NCBI GenBank assembly: GCA_029215795.1 | Contig: JARDYH010000007.1 | Coordinates: 75,279,763-75,343,762, forward strand | Length of the DNA: 64,000 nt | Source of the DNA: Anniella stebbinsi | Lineage: Eukaryota > Chordata > Lepidosauria > Squamata > Anniellidae | Direction of reading: 5' to 3' | Shown: positions 57,595 through 64,000 of the stretch, in pieces | Numbering within the stretch: position 1 is the first letter of the stretch | Layout: the number at the start of each line of letters is the position of its first letter | Made by a program: the position numbers and the translations under genes | Notes under the pieces: generated by a model | What the model was told of the DNA's origin: nothing | The model's input: the letters and a program-made list of their open reading frames with translations, nothing else | Database searches by the model: none

Positions 57595-57899
57595 TAGGGT
57601 AACCATATGAAAAGGAGGACAGAGCTCCTGTATCTTCAACAGTTGTATTGAAAGGGGAATTTCAGTAGGTGTTATTTGTATGCATGCAGCACCTGGTGAA
57701 ATTCCCTCTTCATCACAACAGTTACAGGTACAGGTGCTATATTAGAGTGACCAGATACGAAAGAGGACAGGACTCCTGCAGCTTTAAATGTTCTGATAGG
57801 TGCTATAGGCATACAAATGACACCTGCTGAAATTCCCCTTTCAATACCACTGTTGAAGATATAGGAGCCCTGCCCTTTTTTTTTTATACGGTCACCCTA
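57595..57899. mobile_element. Palindromic hAT-like MITE, copy 11
   Basis: Ends are TAGGGTAACCATATGAAAAG and ATACGGTCACCCTA. It is shorter (305 bp), missing part of the second half near 57795-57805. No direct duplication; both flanks are inverted copies of each other over 46 bp (57549-57594 and 57900-57945). Confidence 0.92.
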
Positions 57900-58756
57900 C
57901 TTTACACCAAGCCCCATATTGCCTCTCTGATTGGCAGCAACTCTCAGCTCCTCTGTTCTGGGCAACAAAATTTAGAGCAGAGGTGAGCCACATAGAGACC
58001 TCCAGACGTTTGGGAGTGCAACTCCTATAGGCCCCAACCTGCACAGCCAATAATCAGTTGGGGTGGTGAATCTGCTTTAGGTTTCCGTCCCAGTCAGAAC
58101 TCTAAAGGGGCTATCCAAAGTGCTGAATCTCACTTTGGATAGCTCCTTTAGAGTCCTGACTGACACCCGGGACAGAGTCACTGAAATGGGAGCCACTGAT
58201 CAGAGATAATGGCATCCAAAACATCTGGATGCCATTAGGCTGCCTGTCCCAGGGTGATTGCAAGAGCTGGCTGCTTAAGAAGCCTTGTTCTAAATGACCT
58301 CTATCTCTTGTGATCCTTTCCGGAGACACAAAGATCTCTGTCTTTGCATCATGGCAAAGGGGGACAAGCAGCTTGTTTATCTGCCTGAATCCTGTCTGGG
58401 GAGAGGTAGGTTAGAAGGACCCCTCTGGCAATCAAAGAGGCCTCAACCTCCTGCACCCGGCTTGATGGGTCTAGGAAACGTCCAGGCTCATTAGTGATGA
58501 GGCTTGTGTCCCTCAACACTGGTGGCGATGAGCCAGCCCCTTCCTCGGGATACAAGAGATCTCTCAATGACAGTTATTTTGATGGGATTGGGCAGGAGTG
58601 CCGTCCAAAGGCTACTGGATAAATGCTGCAATCCGAGGCAGGAGCAGTGATGGGCAGAACAGATAGTAGGGCGGCAGTGCTCAAAGTGGGGCATTGAAGA
58701 CCCTAAAGGGGACTTATCATATCTGTCTTTCTGTGGTATGTGTGATTGCGTGTGTG

Positions 58757-58811
58757 GTGTGTGTGTGTGTGTGTGTGTGTGTGTCTGTCTGTCTGTCTGT
58801 CTGTCTGTCTG
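58757..58811. repeat. (GT)n followed by (CTGT)n compound microsatellite
   Basis: GT from about 58757 to 58784, then seven CTGT units. Confidence 0.92.
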
Positions 58812-59174
58812 CATTTGGCTTCATTTCAGATTACTTTAGAGAAGGTCAAAGATTTAAGTGGGGTTTGAGCAAGATTTTCAGCAAGGGTAAAAGGCCTGTC
58901 CTTGAAAATATATATTGGATTCAGAATGCAATCCTAGGCACATTTACTCAGAAGTAAGCCCCACGGTGTTCATGAGTGCATTTAGGATCTCTGCCTCAAA
59001 TGCATGGGGGGGGGGGATTTTAAAGCATTTGTTCTGGTGACTTATTGTAACCCTCCTAATGATTACGGTCATCGCCTTTTTCTTTTCTTTTTAAAGCAAA
59101 TGAATGTGTGCCTTTAACATGCAGATCTGGGCCACAGACTTCTTTCATTGTTTCTATGGGGGGGGTTAGACAGT

Positions 59175-59345
59175 CTGGGGATCCTCCAGGTCTTTTGGAC
59201 TAGAGTTCCCATCAGCCCCACCCAGCATGGCAGGGCTAAACAATAAGACAACAAGTCTCATCAGCTCCAGGCCAACATGTTCAAGGACTATGGGAGTTGT
59301 AGTCCAAAACGTCAGGAGGGCACTGTGTTGCCTACCCCTGTTTAG
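59175..59345. repeat. Palindromic 'tggactagagttcccatcag' MITE-like repeat
   Basis: Left arm 'ctccaggtcttttggactagagttcccatcagcccc', right arm 'gactatgggagttgtagtccaaaacgtcaggagggc', clearly inverted. Confidence 0.8.
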
Positions 59346-59640
59346 AGCAATCACTATTAACCAATCCTATGCATGATTACCCAGAAGTGTACCCTATCAA
59401 GGTCCCTTGGGCTTACTTCCAGGTAAGTATATATCGGATCGCAACCTCAATGTGCAGAATCAGAGAGCAGATCTGTAGGAACTCTTGGGGAATAATTGTA
59501 TGTGCTATGAAACACTCGGGGGAGCAGAGGATATTGTGCCAGCTCTGCCTAAAAAGCACTATATGGGTACGGGGCACGGAAACAGATTGGGGAAAATTTC
59601 TAGCCTGTGTGTAACACACTGCACATTTGGCTGGGAGCAG

Positions 59641-59692
59641 AGAGAGAGAGAGGGAGGGAGGGAGGGAGGGAGGGAGGGAGGGAGGGAGGGAG
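59641..59692. repeat. (AG)n/(GGGA)n purine microsatellite
   Basis: Short AG run followed by about ten GGGA units. Confidence 0.92.
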
Positions 59693-59767
59693 AGAAAAAG
59701 CTCTGAACAGATCCTGACTATGTGGGCATTTGCAGGGTACAGTAGTGTGTTTCTGTCTTTCCAGCAA

Positions 59768-59794
59768 GATGATAATGATGATGATTGATTATTA

Positions 59795-59836
<42 letters not shown>
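59768..59836. repeat. (ATG)n microsatellite
   Basis: Interrupted at first, then about fifteen pure ATG units, as at 1097. Confidence 0.92.
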
Positions 59837-60679
59837 CAAGCAATGAGGTCCAAACCTAGGTGGTTTGGAGTCTAGCCACTTTTCTCCAACTATCTCTAAG
59901 ACCCACTAAGACTCTCCTCTCAGAGCAGATAGAAAGTCATCTAAGTATGGACGTTCTTAATCGCCTTTTCCTAGCTAATCCCTCTTCGTTAAGCCACCCC
60001 CTTTCTTAACTCACTAACCCCCCACTGGCTCTCCGTGTCATTTCCAGTTTCGTGGCACCTGACCAGTCCCCAGCTCCTTTCCCATCCTGCAGGCACCCTT
60101 GTGATAAGATCTCCCTGTGTACGTAACCTGAGCAGATGCCGCGCACCCACGAGAAGGTCGGAGCTGAAGGAACTGCGCACACCCACAGCTCAGTGGCCCT
60201 GCCAAGGCCTGAGGCAGCCTCCCTGGCAGATGTGCACCAGCAGCAATCTGGCTGAGGCTCAGCTGACACATGTTGACAGTATTTTTTTGCAGAGAGGGCA
60301 GGGGAAGGAGGTAGGAACTGATGGGTGGTATTCAAGCTCGGAGCTGTCCAAATTTGTATGGCACTGGGGGATGCTCATAATATGAGGTTTGTGCAGCCCT
60401 GGTGCCAGCCATGTTTACTCAGAAGGAATCACCACTACATTCAGTAGTGGTGATCGGTGTGCCTAGGATGGTGGCCTTATAAAAGAAAGCTCGTTCACCC
60501 TGGATTTACCTCCAGATAGCAATCACACACATGTGCGGGACTGACTCTGAATTGGGGGGGGAGGAGCTAGCCACAGTCCTCTGATGGGCTCCTTCCTTCA
60601 GTAACCCTCACTTGTTTGGGGGTGATGGCAGGTAGGCAGGTGGCAGCTCTTTGAAGAGACACCAGGTGGCTGGGAGCAC

Positions 60680-60746
60680 CCATTTTAATTTCCCACAATG
60701 CCCCAGAGCAATGCTACATCAGTGGCATTGTGGGAAATTAAAATGG
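60680..60746. repeat. Perfect 23-bp inverted repeat with 21-bp loop
   Basis: Arms 60680-60702 and 60724-60746 match at all 23 positions. Each contains TTCCCACAATGC. Confidence 0.95.
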
Positions 60747-60769
60747 TGGCTTCCATGTTTCTGTTATTA

Positions 60770-61001
60770 CCGTATTTCTTCGATTCTAAGACACACTTCT
60801 TTCCCCATATAAACATCTCTAAAAACGGGGGGTGTCTTAGAATCGATGGCGTCTTAGAATCGCAGTTTTCGAATTTTAGATATATTTTGGCGTTTTATTT
60901 TATTTTACTTTTTCTTAGAATCAAAGCTTTTTTTCTGTTGGTGGTACTGAAATTAAAGTGCGTCTTACAATCGATGGTGTCTTAGAATCGAAGAACTACG
61001 G
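60770..61001. mobile_element. Short DNA transposon with CCGTATTTCTTCGATTCTA ends
   Basis: Left end CCGTATTTCTTCGATTCTA; right end 'cttagaatcgaagaactacgg'. Flanked by TA on each side, consistent with Tc1/mariner-type insertion. Words such as 'ggtgtcttagaatcga' recur inside several times. 232 bp, no coding capacity. Confidence 0.8.
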
Positions 61002-61044
61002 TAAATGGGGTCCAAAGTAGGGATCCCATTATGGAGCGCCCGCA

Positions 61045-61074
61045 CCCCCCCCCCCCGAAAGAAAGAAAGAAAGA
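61045..61074. repeat. Poly-C tract and (GAAA)n
   Basis: A C run followed by four to five GAAA units. Confidence 0.85.
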
Positions 61075-61079
61075 ACATT

Positions 61080-61400
61080 GCAAAAATAAAAAGTTGACAG
61101 CATTGTGCAAAATATTTGCATGTGCTAATTCATATGTGTAGATGGAAATTTAGAAAGCATTAAAGGGCCGTCAGAGGACCATCCCTTATTTGAAGGCATC
61201 CTGTATTTCAAGTGTTGTCCAGTCCAAGTCCAGTTTAACGATATAGAACCAAAAGAAGGGAGAACAGGCAGGGGGCTTGAAGATGCCCATCAGCCGTTTA
61301 GCACCAGGACAGCAGATGATGTAGAGAGACAGCTCAGCTGGTCACAATCTCTTCCATTATAGCAGGATGCACTGCATTTCAATTTAAATTAGAATAAGCC
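61080..61400 (+). repeat. Dispersed repeat, copy C
   Basis: 'gaccatcccttatttgaaggcatcctgtatttc', 'caagtccagtttaacgat' and 'gggagaacaggcaggggg' match copy A at 42480. The order of blocks is similar. Confidence 0.6.
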
Positions 61401-62412
61401 GCATCTTCCGACCTGGAAGCCTCCTCCCACCTTCCCACATCCCAGACCAGGGAGCCGGTGGTGAGAGCGGTAGTAAGAGGATGGCTCTCTGCATGCCCTC
61501 AGAGGCACTCCCTTCTGTGTTCTAACATCCCATGCTCCAGAACTGAGCGCCTTTCCGTGCTCGTTTGCCCTTACCTATCTGAGGATTAAGTGTTACAGGC
61601 CAGTGTCAGTGTCTCTGATTAAGTATCAGTTGCATCTGACTTGCTGGTGGGGGCGGCAGGGGGTGGGGTGGGCACAGAGGAAAATAAGCCGCAAATCAAT
61701 CGGCCCTATGGACAGCAAGAGGAAGGAGTTTTGCCCGCTGCTCTGTGGACCGTTCTGAAGCGGTGGGCTTCTGACACCAGAAGTGCTCCCAAGAAAAAAA
61801 GAAAGAAAGAAAGATCATCTCAGTTGCAACCCAGGAGAGGTGAGGCATGCAAAGCTGAGCTTTTCTTGATGCTCTAAAAGTTTCTATGGGGACAGCGAGG
61901 GACACAGAAGAGACAAAAGGAGAGGACAGGAACATGGCAAGGGGACAAGAGGTGGATTGATAAATTGGCAGGTAGCTTTGGTTGTGCTTGTGACGCTGAT
62001 CGCTCCCCCTGCCCTACACAGCCTCCTGCCGGGATCAAACCGGCTCTTGTGCCTCCATTTGCGACGGAGGCAGGCAAGTGGGTGTCACCGTCAGCCCATC
62101 AACAATGGGAGCTTGTTTTCCCTGCTGTTGCTGCTGTCGACACCGCCTCCATTTTCGCTGCCTGTTCCTTTACAACAGACCTTCTTCTGGGCCTGAGGCC
62201 GCACGCTGCTCGCTTTGTGTTGCTGGCCTAGGGAAGGGACCGTGTCCAAAGGGCTGCACCGCACCCTGCTCCGTGACGTGGTCGTGTTTGGCCTTCGATT
62301 GACGCTCATCTTGGTGTGGGATGTTCCTGGCCCCTGAGGCTAGTAGATTTGTGCTTCTTTCTATTTTAGGGAGTACCGTACTTATACACCCAATCAGACC
62401 ACAGGTCTATAT

Positions 62413-62897
62413 TCAGGTGTGGTGTAGTGGTTAGAGTGTTGGACTGAGAAGCGGGAGATCCGGGTTCTAGTCCCTACTCAGCCATGGAAGCTCAGTGGGT
62501 GACTTTGGGCCAGTCACAGACTCTCAGTGTAACCTACCTCACAGGGTTGTTGTTGTTGTGAGGATAAAACGGAGAGGAGGACTATGGCCAGATCTACACC
62601 AAGCAGGATATAGCACTATGAAAGCGGTATATAAAGGCAGGATCTACACTACTGCTTTATAGCGGTATTGAAGTGCCTGACAACTGTTGGGGCCCATGAC
62701 ACATGCCATATACCACTTTCATACCACTTTCATAGTGTTATATCCTGCTTGGTGTAGATGTGTCAAGGGCCCCAACAGTTCTCAGTGCATTCCAATAGCA
62801 CTATAAAGCAGTAGTGTAGATCCTGCCTATGTATGCTGCCTTGGGTTCCTCCAAGAGGAAAAAAGGCAGGACATAAATGTCATAATAATAAATATAG
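62413..62897 (+). mobile_element. tRNA-derived SINE (GTGTGGTGTAGTGG type) split by a MITE
   Basis: Head 'ggtgtggtgtagtggttagagtgttggactg', B box in 'cgggttctagtccctac', 'gtgactttgggccagtcacagac', 'cctacctcacagggttgttg'. It is interrupted at 62586-62827 and resumes 'gtatgctgccttgggttcc' with a 'cataataataaata' tail. Confidence 0.92.
62586..62827. mobile_element. Harbinger-like MITE, 242 bp, nested in a SINE
   Basis: Ends GGCCAGATCTACAC and, in reverse complement, GGCAGGATCTACAC. A 3-bp duplication TAT flanks it (62583-62585 and 62828-62830). Removing it restores the SINE sequence. The element contains two interlocked inverted repeats (see findings). Confidence 0.9.
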
Positions 62898-63002
62898 CCA
62901 GCCTTGATCTAGCGCAATTAAAAAAAAATCTAGATGCTGTCAGTGCCCTGGTCCTCCTCTTTCAAAAGACCAAACCCAGTCAGATCACAGATCCATCTCC
63001 CA

Positions 63003-63235
63003 GTGTGGCGTAGTGGTTAGAGTAGTAGACTGGGAGCTGGGGAGATCTGGGTTCTATTCCCCACTCAGCCATGGAAGCTCACTGGGTGACTTTGGGCCAG
63101 TCACAGACCCTCAGACTTGCCTACCTCACAGAGTTGTTGTTGTGAGAATAAAATGGAGAGGAGGATTACCGATGCCACCTTGGGTTCCCTTAAGGAGGAA
63201 AAAAAAGCAGGATATAAATGCAATGAGTAAATAAA
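63003..63235 (+). mobile_element. tRNA-derived SINE (GTGTGGTGTAGTGG type), full length
   Basis: Uninterrupted copy: 'agtgtggcgtagtggttagagtagtagactgggagctgg', B box 'gggttctattcc', 'gtgactttgggccagtcacagacc', 'ccttgggttcccttaagg', ending 'gatataaatgcaatgagtaaataaa'. A good reference for the 3' part of the split copy upstream. Confidence 0.93.
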
Positions 63236-63324
63236 CACCCTCAATATTGCCTAGGCCAGGGGTGGGGAACGCGTGGCAGATGGTGACTGGGCCTGAGGAG
63301 AGCTGGAGTCCCACAATATCTGGA

Positions 63325-63475
63325 GGCCTGTTCCTGATCTATACTCACTGGCAGCCGCTCTCCCAGGTTTCAGACAGAGGGGTCTTTCCCAGCCATAGAT
63401 GGAAATGTCGGGAATCAAACCTGCGACCTTCTCCATGCGGCGTATGTGTTCCATCACTGAGCTACAGCCTTTTCC
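63325..63475 (-). mobile_element. tRNA-derived SINE (GCCATCGCTCAGTG type), minus strand
   Basis: In reverse complement 'ggctgtagctcagtgatggaacacatacgccgc', B box in 'gcaggtttgattcccg', and 'gggagagcggctgccagtgag'. 3' end truncated. Confidence 0.85.
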
Positions 63476-63959
63476 CTTCAGCCAGTTGGGCTCTGGGCCT
63501 TCTTATGAGGCAGCCAGATCTAAATAAACAAATGGGGAGTACCTGTTACAGAGGATCTTCACCCCGGAACAGGAGTGCTCTTGTTCAGTCTTCCTGCCAG
63601 CCATGCCTTCCACCAAGGTATGATAATGCAACGGTGGTGAACCTCTTTCAGCCTGAGGCTGCATTGAAGTTCAGAGCCGCTCTCAGGGGCCACGTTCCTG
63701 GCCCCTGGGGCAATCTGCAGTTGCCCATTTGTCATCTTTTTCTCCCTAGTGCAAAATCCAGCCCTAGACAGTCCACAGGATGGGTATGGCCCAGCAACTG
63801 TGGTCAAGAGCAACCCGTGCTGTGGTGCCAATGAGCATGAGGGTCATGGATTGTGTCAAGTTGTGCTAGCCGGTTTCTTTTGCATGTCTTGTTTTTACCT
63901 TTCCTTTCCCCCGGGGGCATTTGTGTGGTGTGCAGCTCCTAAGGTAGAGGAAGAGGTAG

Positions 63960-64000
63960 TTGCGCTCCTCCTCAGATGTTATTGGACTCCAACTCCCATC
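63960..64000 (+). repeat. Start of a 'ggactccaactcccatc' MITE-like repeat at window edge
   Basis: 'gctcctcctcagatgttattggactccaactcccatc' is the left arm of the recurrent palindromic repeat, cut by the end of the window. Confidence 0.65.

Larger units (their letters stand above)
23178..64000. other. 40.8-kb stretch without a supported gene
   Basis: By conserved order FXYD5 and then other FXYD genes would follow FAM187B, but no FXYD-type exon was recognised on either strand. Repeats make up a large part and are listed singly. Unique-looking segments without visible gene structure include 29650-30300, 30560-32500, 39240-39700, 43690-45300, 48200-48840, 50490-51060, 53640-54830, 56100-57420 and 61400-62380. 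Short exons of small membrane proteins could be hidden there, since their exons are often under 80 bp. Confidence 0.5.

Overview
This is a vertebrate nuclear sequence, most likely from a squamate reptile (a lizard or close relative). Two protein-coding loci can be recognised, and they form a conserved vertebrate pair. The first exons of LSR (angulin-1, a tricellular tight-junction and lipoprotein receptor) lie on the minus strand. The complete two-exon FAM187B gene lies on the plus strand. They are arranged head to head, as in the mammalian FXYD5-FAM187B-LSR-USF2-HAMP block. The squamate assignment is an inference from the repeats: CR1 and L2-type LINE tails, two kinds of tRNA-derived SINE, dense microsatellites and very many short DNA transposons. 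No species can be named.

Layout: 1-10114 lies downstream of LSR exon 2 and is probably intronic; no further LSR exon was recognised there. LSR exon 2 (10115-10456) and exon 1 (15412-15454) flank a 4.96-kb intron. A GC-rich, CpG-dense region (about 15000-15760) marks the LSR promoter. FAM187B exon 1 is at 17938-18794 and exon 2 at 22775-23114, with a poly(A) signal at 23172-23177. The spliced FAM187B reading frame is 398 codons and looks intact. From 23.2 kb to 64 kb no coding gene could be supported, although FXYD5 and other FXYD genes would be expected on this side by synteny. That stretch is mostly repeats, with some unique sequence that may hold small exons or regulatory DNA.

The most striking content is non-coding. 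(1) At least eleven copies of a ~320-bp, almost fully palindromic element end in TAGGSTGACC. Four of them have perfect 8-bp target duplications, which points to non-autonomous hAT elements. (2) Several families with GGCC...CTACAC-type or CCTCCACAAG-type ends and 3-bp target duplications look PIF/Harbinger-like. They include two separate copies of exactly 355 bp, one of them nested inside a palindromic element. (3) A 1273-bp GC-rich hAT-like element has a perfect 8-bp target duplication and carries three tandem ~236-bp units, each itself a palindrome. (4) One palindromic copy near 57.7 kb lacks a direct target duplication; instead 46 bp of its host SINE is repeated in inverted orientation on the far side. 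The nested insertions give a relative order of transposition events.

The two genes encode Ig-domain membrane proteins. Nothing in the window shows that they act together; their pairing is positional and conserved.
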